DNA from: JAFDVL01 sp963794955
GTDB lineage: Bacteria > Acidobacteriota > Blastocatellia > RBC074
Assembly (NCBI GenBank): GCA_963794955.1
Contig: CAWCGF010000031.1
Span: 1-64,000, forward strand
Direction of reading: 5' to 3'
Length of the DNA stretch: 64,000 bases
The position numbers were made by a program, and so were the translations under genes. Shown piece after piece: positions 1 through 9,079 of this stretch; positions within the stretch are counted from its first letter, which is position 1, and every line of letters begins with the position of its first letter. The notes under the pieces were generated by a model, which searched no databases, had not been told where the DNA came from, and saw only the letters and a list, made by a program, of their open reading frames with translations.

Positions 1-774
1 TTTTACTGGAATCCAGTCGATCCGACCAAATTCATACGTGACCTGATTGATAAAAGCCACTGCGAAAAGGTGATGCTGATTCTGGATTGCTGTTTTAGCG
101 GAGCGATCAAAGAAGCGTTCAAGAGCGAAGTCGTCGAGAGCCAATTGAACCTGATGGCAAAGGGAGTAAAGGCCTTTCACATTCTGACCGCCTCCGCAGC
201 GATGCAGCCTGCCAAACAGGGCGCAGAGTTCAGCCTTCTCACACATCACATTTTGGCGGGCATTCGGGAAGGCAAAGCGGATGGGGATAACGATGGCTTC
301 GTGAGCATGAGCGACCTGTTTGATTACGTCAAAGTTCGTGTGCCGAAGGATGCGCAGCAAACACCAACCAGTCATCACTACGACGTACAAGGCAACAAGC
401 TGTTCGTGGCAAAGGCGCATCGCATGTTTAGCGCGGAAGAAATTCGTGCCTTCAAGAAAAAGATTAACGATCTCGATTCGATGGATGCCCTGCCGCCTAA
501 AGTAATCGCACAAGCGCGCAAGGTGATAGAAGAAAAGCAGCAAACCCGCGATAAAGTCTATTTAGAATTGCTCCATCAGCTATGCGAAGGAACGATTGGC
601 GCAGGGACTTTCGCTGAGAGGTGGCTTGATCTGAGCAGCGCGAAACTGCCGGAAAACCCGCCCCTGCAAGCCCGCACGACGCCCCCCAAGCCTACGCTAA
701 AACCTGCCAACCCAGAACCTGTCGTTCAACCCAAATCATACATCGCAGATGTGAACGGCGTGTCGCTGGAATGA
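1..774 (+). CDS. Caspase-like (peptidase C14) protein, 5' partial; effector half of the DGR target
   Basis: The window opens inside this gene; 257 residues are visible, in one frame from base 1. The block LILDCCFSG (codons 26-34) matches the catalytic-cysteine loop of caspase/metacaspase-like proteases, with the second Cys in the nucleophile position. The catalytic His would lie upstream of the window. A second typical block runs from TASAAMQPA to ADGDNDGFVSMSDLFDYV (about 187-340). A charged helical stretch and a Pro-rich linker follow (about 640-740). The frame ends at TGA 772-774, inside an ATGA overlap with the next gene. The last residues, NGVSLE, are what normally precedes MxLVPAGxF at the start of an FGE-sulfatase domain. 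I infer that the two frames were one protein, split by loss of one A near 770. Likely role: a protease effector fired by a diversified sensor domain. Confidence 0.8.
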   Translation, partial: FYWNPVDPTKFIRDLIDKSHCEKVMLILDCCFSGAIKEAFKSEVVESQLNLMAKGVKAFHILTASAAMQPAKQGAEFSLLTHHILAGIREGKADGDNDGFVSMSDLFDYVKVRVPKDAQQTPTSHHYDVQGNKLFVAKAHRMFSAEEIRAFKKKINDLDSMDALPPKVIAQARKVIEEKQQTRDKVYLELLHQLCEGTIGAGTFAERWLDLSSAKLPENPPLQARTTPPKPTLKPANPEPVVQPKSYIADVNGVSLE

Positions 775-1505
775 TTCTCGTTCCGGCAGGCAAATTCACG
801 ATGGGCGGCGACAAATACGATGATGAAAAGCCCCCGCACGAAGTCAGCGTGCCGAGCTTTTACATCGGTAAATATCAAATCACGCAAGCGCAATGGAAGG
901 CGCTGATGGGCGAGGAAGTGGCGCCCTATTTCAGCGGCAACGATTTGCCGATGGAAAGGGTTTCGTGGGAGGATGCGCAGGCGTTCTGTGAAAAGTTGCA
1001 AGCAAAGACAGGCAAGCCGTTTCGTTTACCGAGCGAAGCCGAATGGGAATATGCGTGTCGTGCTGGGACAACCGGAGATTACGCGGGCAATCTGGACGAG
1101 ATGGCTTGGTATGGGAATAACTCTGGTAAAAAGATTCTGGACGCAAGCAACATCTGGGTCAATGAGGTGCAGCGCGATTGGGAGAAGTACAAAAAACGAA
1201 TCCTGAATAATGGGTGTCAGACGCACCCCGTAGGACAAAAAAAACCGAATGCATTCGGGCTGTACGATATGCACGGGAATGTGTGGGAATGGTGCGAAGA
1301 TGTGTGGCACGAGAATTACAATGGTGCGCCAAAAGATGGTACGGCGTGGACAGACGGTGGAAACTCGAATTATCGGGTGTTGCGGGGCGGCTCGTGGAAC
1401 GACATTGATGCCAATTGTCGTTCTGCCTTCCGTTACCACAATGCGCCCGGCGACCGCTTCAACAATTTCGGTTTTCGTGTTGTAGTGAGCGCGAGGACTT
1501 CGTAA
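771..1505 (+). CDS. FGE-sulfatase / C-type-lectin-fold variable protein, target of the DGR
   Basis: A 244-residue formylglycine-generating-enzyme-type domain. Family marks are ILVPAGKFTMGG at the N-terminus, FRLPSEAEWEYACRAG near residues 85-100, YDMHGNVWEWCED near 165-177, and LRGGSWND..CRSAFR..FGFRVV at the C-terminus. The last segment (residues about 202-238) is the variable repeat of a DGR, copied with A-directed changes from a template repeat downstream. FGE-fold domains are common DGR targets because the C-type lectin scaffold tolerates a variable ligand-binding face. Residues D211, I212, D213, A214, F220, Y222, F230 and F233 correspond to template adenines. The start used is the ATG overlapping the caspase stop. 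It has no convincing ribosome site of its own, so expression may need reinitiation, or the split may be a base-call error. Nothing suggests a role in sulfatase maturation. Confidence 0.88.
   Translation: MILVPAGKFTMGGDKYDDEKPPHEVSVPSFYIGKYQITQAQWKALMGEEVAPYFSGNDLPMERVSWEDAQAFCEKLQAKTGKPFRLPSEAEWEYACRAGTTGDYAGNLDEMAWYGNNSGKKILDASNIWVNEVQRDWEKYKKRILNNGCQTHPVGQKKPNAFGLYDMHGNVWEWCEDVWHENYNGAPKDGTAWTDGGNSNYRVLRGGSWNDIDANCRSAFRYHNAPGDRFNNFGFRVVVSARTS
1373..1483 (+). repeat. DGR variable repeat (VR)
   Basis: This 111-bp segment at the 3' end of the FGE-fold gene aligns without gaps to 3003-3113, at a constant offset of 1630. By eye there are 15 differences: 10 fall where the downstream copy has A, and 5 are elsewhere (C to T twice, T to C, C to G, G to C). 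The first 28 and last 16 bases are identical. The last part would be the initiation-of-mutagenic-homology end. The adenine bias marks this copy as the recipient. Confidence 0.9.
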
Positions 1506-1570
1506 CACTTTTACTCTTTTACTGTTTTTCCCTTGTGAGCGTAGCGAGCATGAAATTTTTTTGATTTCGC

Positions 1571-1921
1571 ATGAAAAAAAATGACGCAGTTGAGTTACCG
1601 ATTATTGAGAAAACGCGCGATCTGATTCTGTGGTACGTGCCGCTCTTGAATCGGTTCCCGCGCGATCACAAGTTTGGCTTGGGCGAGCGCATGATGACGG
1701 GGCTGTACGAATTGCTGGAAGAGTTGATCGCAGCGCGGTACGCCAAACAGAAGCTGGAGCGATTGGAAGCGATCAATCTAAGGCTGGAAAAGTTACGTTA
1801 GCAAACGCGGCTGTTGTTGGATTTAAACTTGACCGACGGGCGACGCTTCCAGCACGCCTCGAAACTGATCAACGAAGTCGGCATGAATCTGGGCGATTGG
1901 ATCAAACAACAGACAGGCACA
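1571..1921 (+). pseudogene. avd: DGR accessory variability protein (Avd, four-helix bundle), interrupted by an in-frame TAG
   Basis: The first 76 residues contain ILWYVPLLNRFPRDHKFGLG and a long charged helix ending in LEKLR, as in Avd / 23S rRNA-intervening-sequence-type four-helix-bundle proteins. The frame stops at TAG 1799-1801. The same frame then goes on at once with QTRLLLDLNLTDGRRFQHAS and EVGMNLGDWIKQQ, the expected C-terminal helices of the family. The total of about 117 residues is the normal Avd length. The TAG sits where relatives often have an aromatic residue, so a Tyr-to-amber change is plausible. The reading continues in frame into the RT with no stop between them. Avd normally forms a pentamer that binds the DGR RT and template RNA; a 76-residue product would lack the last helix or helices. 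ATG 1571 is the start used; the upstream ribosome site is weak. Confidence 0.8.
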
Positions 1922-2985
1922 ATGAAACGTCACGGCAACCTGTGGCCGCAGATCCTTGATTTCGAGCAACCTGTTTCGCTGGCGGCCCAAAAGGCGCAAC
2001 GTGGCAAGCGGTATCAGACCCCGTGTTTGTTGTTCAATAGCCAACTGGACGAAGAATTCTCGCAATTGCAGACGGAACTAGAAAGCCAAACGCTATTGTC
2101 CCGGTGCATACAAAACCTTCCAGATTGTCGAACCCAAGAAACGCATGATCTCAGCCGCGCCTTATCGTGATCGCGTCGTGCATCACGCGCTTTGCAACGT
2201 CATCGCACCCATCTTTGAACGCACGTTCATTGCGCGACTCTATGCCAATCGCACCGGATTTGGCACGCATCGCGCGTTGCGCCACTTCACGCAGTTGGCG
2301 CGTTCGCATCGTTATATTTTGCAATGCGACATTCGCAAATACTTTCCCAGCATTGACCACGAGATTCTCAAAGCCATCATTCGCCGCAAGATTAAATGTG
2401 CGCGACACGCTGTGGCTGATCGAGACCATCATTGACGCCAGCAATCCCCAGGAAGCAAGTGCTGGATTACTTTCCCGGCGACCAACTGTGGACGCCTTAG
2501 GAGCGACGGCGTGGGTTGCCGATCGGCAATCTGACCAGCCAGTTTTTTGCGAATGTTTATCTGAACCAACTCGACCAGTTCGTCGCGCAGGACAGCTGGG
2601 AATCGCAAGTATGTGCGTACGTGGACGATTTCGCGTTCTTCAGCGATGACCGCGCGCGGCTGACGCAGGCGCGCTCAGCAAATCGAAACTCATTCTGTGG
2701 GCTTGCGCTTGAAGATTCACCCGATCAAGAGCCAGTTGTTCGAGACGCGGCACGGGGCAAGCTTTGTCGGCTTTCGCGTGTTGCCAGAGAACTGCGGATG
2801 AAAAGTGAAAATTTGCGCCGCGCCCGCGCCGCATGCAACGATTGCAAGTCAGCGTTTCGGCGCGGCGAAAAAGATTCGCAGCAGGTAACGCAATGCGTGC
2901 GAAGTTGGATTGCCCATTTGGAACACGGCGACACGTGGCAGCTCGTACACGGATTTTCAGCTCTCTCACTTTTGCGAAGGGCTGA
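1922..2985 (+). pseudogene. DGR reverse transcriptase, broken by several frameshifts and an in-frame stop
   Basis: Stitched over three frames this is a DGR-type RT. It begins MKRHGNLWPQILDFE (1922). Then come PGAYKTFQIVEPKKRMISAA (from 2100, frame changed), CDIRKYFPSIDHEILKAIIR, DTLWLIETIIDASNPQE (frame changed near 2400), LDYFPGDQLWTP (frame changed near 2455), a TAG at 2498-2500, RRRGLPIGNLTSQFFANVYL, the catalytic YVDD at 2618-2629, GLRLKIHPIKSQLFETRHG (frame changed near 2675), RMKSENLRRARA (frame changed near 2795), VTQCVRSWIAHLEHGDTW, and an end at TGA 2983. At least six frame changes plus one stop are needed, so no full RT can be made from this sequence as given. Either the element has decayed or this kilobase has unusually many base-calling errors. 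It sits directly between Avd and the template repeat, the usual DGR order. Confidence 0.88.
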
Positions 2986-3002
2986 AAACGGGCGACGCCA
3001 CT

Positions 3003-3113
3003 TCGGGTGTTGCGGGGCGGCTCGTGGAACAACAATGAAAACAATTGCCGTTCTGCTTACCGCAACCACAATCCGCCCGGCGACGGCAACAACAATATCG
3101 GTTTTCGTGTTGT
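3003..3113 (+). repeat. DGR template repeat (TR)
   Basis: This is the donor copy of the 111-bp repeat, starting 17 bp after the RT stop. Its middle is rich in AAC, AAT and GAA codons (when read in the target frame), the usual template layout that lets A-directed mutagenesis change many residues. It encodes no convincing protein. The copies diverge right after 3113, which sets the 3' edge. In a live element this region is transcribed as the template RNA for the RT/Avd complex. Confidence 0.9.
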
Positions 3114-3262
3114 TGCAGTCTGCGAGTACTCTTCAAAGCCAGAGCTGAGGAAAGGGATTTCATCGGGCGTGCCGGAGGAGTCCAGCGCGTTGTCCGGTGA
3201 TGCAGGTGACTGCATCCGAAAATCACCCCGAAGCCGCACAAGCTGGTAGCGTCCCGCGAACG

Positions 3263-3291
3263 TTGGTGCGGCTTCACTCTTACGCTACAAT
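3263..3291 (+). promoter_or_regulatory. Probable sigma-70 type promoter for the Uma2 gene
   Basis: TTGGTG (3263-3268) and TACAAT (3286-3291) are separated by 17 bases and lie 36 bp upstream of the ATG at 3327, which is preceded by a weak ribosome site (ATGAGG). The fit is visual only. Confidence 0.4.
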
Positions 3292-3326
3292 GCTCCCGCC
3301 GATTTCAATTCAATGAGGTACAAACT

Positions 3327-3875
3327 ATGGAAGCCGTCTTAGAAGAAACCGTTGCGCTTGATCCTGATAAAAACTACGAAATCTATGACGGTATTCCGGT
3401 GGAAAAAGCAATGGCCGGAGCCTTACATGGCGGCGTGGGCGCGCGACTGCTCGTCCTGATGGGGCATTACGCTTTATCTCATCAATTAGGCACAGTCTAT
3501 GGCACTGATACGACCTTCAAGGTGGAGAGGCCATGACCGATTGCCGGATGTCTCTTTTATTTCTGTAGATCGTCTGCCCGCTGAAGGAGAACTCCTTACG
3601 GCTTGGGCAATTGTGCCTGACCTCGCGGTCGAAGTCGTTTCGCCGAATGACATCTACCAGAAGCTGATGAACAAGGTGTTTGAGTACTTGGATGCAGGCG
3701 TCAAGGAAGTCTGGCTGGTTGCGCCGGAATCAAGAACGGTAACGATTTATTATTCGTTTACCGAAGTGAAAATCCTGACGGAACGTGATGAGTTGACATG
3801 CGAGAAACTGCTGCCCGGCTTCGTTGTTCAGTCAGCGATTTATTCAAGTTGCCCAAGCGACCGGGGACGACTTAA
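3327..3875 (+). pseudogene. Uma2-family (DUF820) PD-(D/E)xK-like nuclease, two compensating frameshifts
   Basis: The first part (3327 to about 3533) reads YEIYDGIPVEKAMAGALHGG and LLVLMGHYALSHQLGTVYGT, the N-terminal half of Uma2. The frame then shifts by one base near 3533, and the second part carries DRLPDVSFIS and IVPDLAVEVVSPND, with EYLDAGVKEVWLV as the PD..ExK-like core. A second shift near 3835 restores a natural end, LFKLPKRPGTT, stopping at 3873-3875. The assembled length of about 183 residues is normal for the family. Uma2 proteins are predicted restriction-endonuclease-fold proteins found in many copies in cyanobacteria and Acidobacteriota; what they do in the cell is not well established. 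Both shifts are single-base events and could be assembly errors. Confidence 0.8.
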
Positions 3876-3940
3876 CAGAGGGAAAAGCTCTGCCTGCTGC
3901 TTGAAGATTTACGTGCACTCCCTCTACTACAAGAAACCCA

Positions 3941-6514
3941 ATGAAACGATTCATCCGCACTGCCGCCCTTACGCTTCTTGCTTCACTAATTGTATTTGCC
4001 TTGCTTCGCCTGCCTGCTGACGAGCTGCTGCGACGGGCATTAGCCTGACGACTTTCGGCACGGCATACACCCAAAGTTTCGATTCACTTGCGACTGTCGG
4101 GCACCTCGTCAGCGCTGCCCACGGGCTGGAGTTTGAGCGAAGCGGGAACGGGGGCAGATGCGAACTATCGCGCGGGGGACGGGACGGCTAACACGGGCGA
4201 TAGCTATAGTTTTGGTATTAACAATGACCGTGCGTTTGGCAGCCTGCAAAGCAGCAGTGTTATTTCGACTCTCGGTGCTTGCTTTACGAATAATACGGGT
4301 CAGCCGATCACCAGCATGTTGGTTTCGTTCACCGGGGAGCAATGGCGGCTGGGGACAACGGGGCGCGCGGATCGGTTGGATTTTCAGTATAGCTTGGACG
4401 CGACAAGCTTGACTGATGGCAGTTGGATGAATGTGGATGCGCTTGATTTTGCCAGTCCTGTCACGACCAGCACACCGGGCGCGCTGAATGGTAACGATCC
4501 AGCCAATCGCGCTGCGATCAGCGCCAATGTCACGGGGCTGAATATTCCGAATGGCGCAACTGTGTTCCTTCGCTGGACGGATTTCAATGCCACGGGCGCA
4601 GATGATGGTTTGGCGCTAGATGATTTCTCGCTGATGCCGAAAACGGGCGATGCGCCGCCGCCACCGCCTACGATTACGGCGATCAATGCGATCCAGGGTT
4701 CCGGCAGCGCTTCGCCGTTAGCTAGCACCATTGTCACGACCAATGGGATTATCACGGGAGTCAAAACCAATGGCTTCTTTCTTCAATCGGCAACGCCGGA
4801 CAATGATCCGAACACTTCAGAAGGGGTCTTCGTCTTCACGAGCAGTCCGCCGCCCGCTTCTGTCGCACCAGGCAACGAAGTGCAGGTGATGGGAACCGTG
4901 GTCGAGTTTCGCCCTTCCGCTGATTCCAATAGTCCGCCTTTCACCGAAATCTCGAATACGCCGTTTGTGACGCTGTTGTCCAGTAACAATCCCTTGCCGG
5001 TTGCGGTGCCGCTCACTATCGCAGATACGAATCCCGCAGGTTCCAACGAGCAGTTAGAAAAGTATGAAGGGATGCTGGTCAGCATTGCTTCATTAACGGC
5101 TGTGTCGCCTACGGCGGGCTTCTTTGCGAGCGGCGGCGAGGCGGCGGCGACTGCTACCTCAAATGGCATGTTTTATGCGGTCATCACGGGCCTCCCGCGC
5201 CCCTTCCGCGAGCCGGGCGTGGAAGTGCCGACGACTTTGCCGCCGGCGATCCCACGTTTTGATGGCAACCCGGAGCGATTGCGGGTGGATACGGATATGT
5301 TGGTAGGAGCCGAGCGGGTGGAAGTGACTACGGGCGCGCTTCTCACTAATGTGAAAGGCGTGCTGGATTATGGCGCGCGCACATACACGATCCTGCCGTT
5401 GCCCGGCAATCAAACGCAGGCGAATGTCAGTGGCAACCTCATTGCTACGGCGGTGCCTGCTGCAAATGCCAACGAATTCACCGTGGCTTCGGCGAACCTC
5501 GAACGGTTCTTTGATACGACCGATGATCCGCGCGCCAACGAGGTCATCTTGACTACGGAAGCCTTCAATCGTCGTTTGCAAAAAGCTTCGCTCGCGATCC
5601 GCAACATAATGCTCTTGCCTGACATCATTGGCATTGAGGAAATGGAAAACCTCGCCACTATGCAAACGCTGGCAGATAAAATCAATGCGGATGCGATTGC
5701 CGCCGGGCAAGGCGATCCGAAATATGCCGCTTATTTGGAAGAGGGAAATGATGTGGGTGGCATTGATGTTGGTTTTTTAGTGAAGACGGCGCGCGTCAAA
5801 GTGCTGAACGTCACGCAGGAAGGCAAAGACGCGACGTTTGTGAATCCCGCCAATGGGCAAAGCGAAACGCTCAATGATCGTCCGCCGCTGGTGTTGCGCG
5901 CTCAGGTGAATTCCGCTGATGGCGTGACCTTTCCGCTGACTGTCATTGTGAATCATCTGCGCTCATTGCTGGGCTTGGAGGACCCTGTGGGCGGCGCGCG
6001 CGTACGAGAAAAGCGCCGCGCCCAAGCCGAATTTTTAGCCAGGCTTATGCAAGCGCGGCAACAAGCGAATCCGAACGAACGCATCATCTCTGTCGGCGAT
6101 TACAATGCGTATCAATTCAATGATGGTTTTGTCGACGTGGTGGGCACGATCAAAGGCACGCCCGCACCAGCGGAGCAGGTGCTGACCGCCAGCGACGATT
6201 TGGTCAATCCTGACCTGACGGATTTGATTGATCTAGCGCCCGCCGAGCAACGCTATTCCTACAGCTTCAGCGGCAACGCACAAGCGATAGATCACGAGCT
6301 AGTCAATACGCCGTTACTGAATTACTTCAGCCGCATTGTCTTTGCGCGGTGCAATGCCGATTTCCCGGAAAGCTATCGCAATGACGCCACTCGCCCCGAA
6401 CGCATTTCCGACCACGATGCAGCCGTAGCGTACTTCACCTTTACCTCACGGATGGATCGTGCCAGACGCGATGGCCGACGCGATGTGCCCTCTCGCGTTG
6501 TGAAGCCGCACTGA
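3941..6514 (+). CDS. Secreted endonuclease/exonuclease/phosphatase-fold nuclease (ExeM-like), N-terminus frameshifted
   Basis: From 4088 an open frame of 808 residues is intact. It has an N-terminal jelly-roll-like region typical of secreted proteins (GTSSALPTGWSLSEAGTGAD), a middle OB-like segment (about residues 190-430), and an exonuclease-endonuclease-phosphatase domain. The last shows VASANLERFFD, IGIEEMENL, VNHLRSLLG, ISVGDYNAYQ and ISDHDAAVAYF, which match the Glu, His, Asp-x-Asn and Ser-Asp-His landmarks of the fold. The natural start is probably ATG 3941: it encodes a signal peptide (MKRFIRTAALTLLASLIVFA), then shifts frame near 4010 into SLTTFGTAYTQSFDSLA and shifts back near 4100. 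Relatives degrade extracellular DNA for phosphate or nitrogen, or act in biofilm turnover. With the two shifts real, the exported form would be lost. Confidence 0.82.
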
Positions 6515-6541
6515 GTCGGGGCAGGAGAGACGCCGGCGAAG

Positions 6542-6569
6542 TTGCTTTTGCGGCACACTTCGCTACACT
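6542..6569 (+). promoter_or_regulatory. Possible promoter for the NicO permease
   Basis: TTGCTT (6542-6547) and TACACT (6564-6569) are spaced by 16 bases and end 25 bp before the ATG at 6595. This is a visual match of modest quality. Confidence 0.3.
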
Positions 6570-6594
6570 GCTTCCAGCGGCTCATACAAACACT

Positions 6595-7347
6595 ATGACT
6601 GAATTCCTTTTCGCCCTGCAATCAACCTCTGCCTACAGCCTGGCTTTATTGGGCACAGGCTTTGTCTTTGGCCTGAAACACGCGTTGGATGCTGACCATC
6701 TTGCCGCTGTGTCCACCATTGTCAGCGAGCGTAAAAGCTGGCTGAGTTCTTCGCTGGTGGGTGGACTGTGGGGCATCGGGCACACGGCGTCGCTACTCCT
6801 GGCCGGTGTGGTTGTCCTGTTGCTGAAAATTCCCATCAGCGAACGCCTCGAAAGCGGCCTGGAAATGTGCGTCGGCTTGATGTTGGTTGGTCTGGGCCTC
6901 AATGCGCTGATGAAACTGGCGCGTGGCGGCAAATTGCATTTGCACCAGCACGCGCACGGTGGCCATCTGCATGTCCATCCGCACCTCCATAACCCAACAG
7001 AAGCGAAAGCACACACCACACAAGATGAATCGCATCACGGCTATAAAATTGGCCAGCGCCCTTTATGGATTGGAATGCTGCACGGCTTGGCGGGCAGCGC
7101 AGCGCTCCTGATGTTTGGCCTGCTGACCACAATTCAGTCGCCCGCGCTCGGCATGCTCTACATTGTCATCTTTGGCGTTGGTTCGATTGGTGGCATGATG
7201 CTGATGAGTTTGTTGATGAGCTTGCCGTTTCATTTGACCGCCCATCGCTTCACCCAAATCAATTGGCTGGCGCGCGTGGTGGCAGGTATTTTTAGCATCG
7301 GATTTGGCTTGCTGATGCTGTGGGAAAAGGGCGGGGAATTGCTTTAG
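6595..7347 (+). CDS. NicO / UreH-type nickel-cobalt permease
   Basis: A 250-residue membrane protein with six or so hydrophobic segments. Near residues 28-39 it has the NiCoT signature HALDADHLAAVS, the metal-recognition motif of the second transmembrane helix. A cytoplasmic or periplasmic loop (about residues 110-150) is very His-rich (HLHQHAHGGHLHVHPHLH), fitting metal capture. A second conserved region, WIGMLHGLAGSAALL, follows. It would import Ni2+ or Co2+, for example for urease, hydrogenase or cobalamin enzymes, but no such enzyme lies in the window. The stop overlaps the stop of the convergent aldehyde dehydrogenase by four bases. ATG 6595 gives a sensible N-terminus. Confidence 0.88.
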   Translation: MTEFLFALQSTSAYSLALLGTGFVFGLKHALDADHLAAVSTIVSERKSWLSSSLVGGLWGIGHTASLLLAGVVVLLLKIPISERLESGLEMCVGLMLVGLGLNALMKLARGGKLHLHQHAHGGHLHVHPHLHNPTEAKAHTTQDESHHGYKIGQRPLWIGMLHGLAGSAALLMFGLLTTIQSPALGMLYIVIFGVGSIGGMMLMSLLMSLPFHLTAHRFTQINWLARVVAGIFSIGFGLLMLWEKGGELL

Positions 7348-9074
7348 CTGGAGACGAAGCAGCCTTTCTCATTGCCTAAATCGCGGGCGGACGGCGTCAG
7401 AATCGTTTTCGCATTGATATAAATCTTCTCGCCTTTTTCTACTGCCTTCCTGACATCTTCTTCACAAACAAACGGAACGGGTTGCGGCTTGGGCGTGGGC
7501 GGCGGAGCTGGTGGCGTCGCTGGCACGGGCGGTTCGGGTTGGGGATTAAGTTTGGGCGCAGGCGCTTGCGGTTGGCGCGCGGCCAGGAAGCGTTCGACCA
7601 AATTCGCAATTGCGGCGCGCTCAAACTTAGGGACAGCGTTGCTACCTCCCGGCAAAAGCTGGGACACCTCGGGCGACAGTTGTGGGATTAATGTGGAAAT
7701 CGGTTGCGTTGGCGCACTGTTCGGATTCGTCACCGGACGTGTTTCAAAGGCGACGCGCTTGATGTCCATCAAATGCAGCGGCGAGATGTTATCCGAAGTT
7801 ACGTTGCCACCCCACGAACCGCAGCCCAACGTCATCGAAGGCACAAGGGCGGTCGAATACCCAATCGCACCGTGTGTCGAAGGCGAATTCACGACGATGC
7901 GCGCGGCGGGCATCAATTCGCCGTAGCGCAAAATCGCGGCACGGTCACGCGAATGAATCGAAGACGTGTGCCCCATCCCGCCGTAGCGCAATACTTCATC
8001 ACATCGCTGGCAACCTTCTTCGACGCCGTTCGTCACGTAATAGGTCAAGATCGGCGAAAGCTTTTCGAGCGACAACGGATACTCGCGTCCGACGCCGCCA
8101 ATCTCAGCAATCAAGCAACGCGTGTTTGGCGCAACCAGGAATCCCGCTTGTTCGGCAATCCAAGTCGCAGGTTTTCCGACAATCTTGGGATTGAGCTTGC
8201 CTTCAGGCGTGACCACCAATTTGGCGAGCAAATCGGTTTGCTGCCCATTTAAAAACACTGCGCCTTGCGCGATAAATTGTTCGCGCGTCTGTCGGTCAAT
8301 ACTCGCGTCCACGATGACCGATTGTTCGGACGCGCAAATCGTGCCGTAGTCAAAGCACGTCCCCGCCAAAATGTCGCGCACAGCTTTCGGCACGTCAGCA
8401 GTCTTCTCGATGAACGCGGGAACGTTGCCCGGCCCGACGCCGAACGCGGGTTTGCCGGAGGAATACGCCGCACGCACTAAGCCCGTCCCGCCCGTCGCCA
8501 AAATCACGGCGGTCTTGCGATGCTTCATCAATTCGTTGGTCGCTTCTAGCGTCGTTTTCTCGACGCAGCCAATCGCTTCCGCCGGCAAGCCCGCCGCGAC
8601 CGCCGCCGCGCGCATCACGTTTGCCGTTTCGATGACACAATGCGTCGCCGACGGATGCGGACTTAAGACGACCGCATTGCGCGACTTAATCGAAATCAGG
8701 ATTTTGAAGATTGCCGTTGACGTTGGATTGGTCGAAGGGATGATCGCGCATACGACGCCACGCGGCGCGGCGATTTCGATGACCGAGCCGTTGTCATTAA
8801 CGACGCCGACGGTTTTCAGATTGCGAAAGTAGTTGTGAATGTCTACGGCGGCGAACAGGTTTTTGACGTTTTTGTCCGCCGGGATGCCGTAGCCTGTTTC
8901 TTCGCAAGCGAGCGTGCCGAGCCGCATAGATGCTTGCTGTGCGGCCTGCGCCATGGCTTCGCAAATCGCGTCAATGCGCGCCTGATGGAAGCTGGCAACG
9001 ACGGCTTGCGCCCGCTGTGCCGCTTCGACCAAATCCCGCGCGGCTTGAATAGATTGAAGGTCCGGGTCGAGCAT
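7344..9074 (-). CDS. CoA-acylating aldehyde dehydrogenase (PduP/EutE type) with C-terminal encapsulation-like extension
   Basis: The enzyme would oxidise an aldehyde to acyl-CoA with NAD+ inside a microcompartment. Residues 1 to about 450 match the EutE/PduP family: IIPSTNPTSTAIFK near 111-124, AVILATGGTGLVRAAYSSG near 189-207, GVGPGNVPAFI, and the catalytic Cys247 in YGTICASEQS. A C-terminal extension of about 120 residues follows. It holds a predicted amphipathic helix (AIANLVERFLAARQ), a Pro-rich linker (about 508-535), and a closing block, KIYINAKTILTPSARDLG. Most EutE/PduP enzymes stop near 460 residues and carry targeting peptides at an end, so this tail is a good candidate for shell targeting or cargo docking. 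The neighbouring shell gene is on the same strand just upstream, with a purine-rich repeat between. Start ATG 9074. Confidence 0.9.
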   Translation of the reverse strand: MLDPDLQSIQAARDLVEAAQRAQAVVASFHQARIDAICEAMAQAAQQASMRLGTLACEETGYGIPADKNVKNLFAAVDIHNYFRNLKTVGVVNDNGSVIEIAAPRGVVCAIIPSTNPTSTAIFKILISIKSRNAVVLSPHPSATHCVIETANVMRAAAVAAGLPAEAIGCVEKTTLEATNELMKHRKTAVILATGGTGLVRAAYSSGKPAFGVGPGNVPAFIEKTADVPKAVRDILAGTCFDYGTICASEQSVIVDASIDRQTREQFIAQGAVFLNGQQTDLLAKLVVTPEGKLNPKIVGKPATWIAEQAGFLVAPNTRCLIAEIGGVGREYPLSLEKLSPILTYYVTNGVEEGCQRCDEVLRYGGMGHTSSIHSRDRAAILRYGELMPAARIVVNSPSTHGAIGYSTALVPSMTLGCGSWGGNVTSDNISPLHLMDIKRVAFETRPVTNPNSAPTQPISTLIPQLSPEVSQLLPGGSNAVPKFERAAIANLVERFLAARQPQAPAPKLNPQPEPPVPATPPAPPPTPKPQPVPFVCEEDVRKAVEKGEKIYINAKTILTPSARDLGNEKGCFVSS

Positions 9075-9079
9075 AGTTC

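Noticed and set aside
771..1505. FGE-fold protein as the maturase for the nearby sulfatases
   Set aside because: It carries the variable repeat of a retroelement, sits next to a caspase-like frame, and lies about 20 kb from the sulfatases. It looks like a binding domain, not an enzyme.
1799..2500. Programmed TAG readthrough or a reassigned TAG codon in Avd and RT
   Set aside because: The same RT also needs several frame changes, which readthrough cannot explain. Decay or sequencing error is simpler.
2516..3148. Open frame running from the RT into the template repeat as a separate gene
   Set aside because: It is one frame of the broken RT; its end overlaps the TR by chance.
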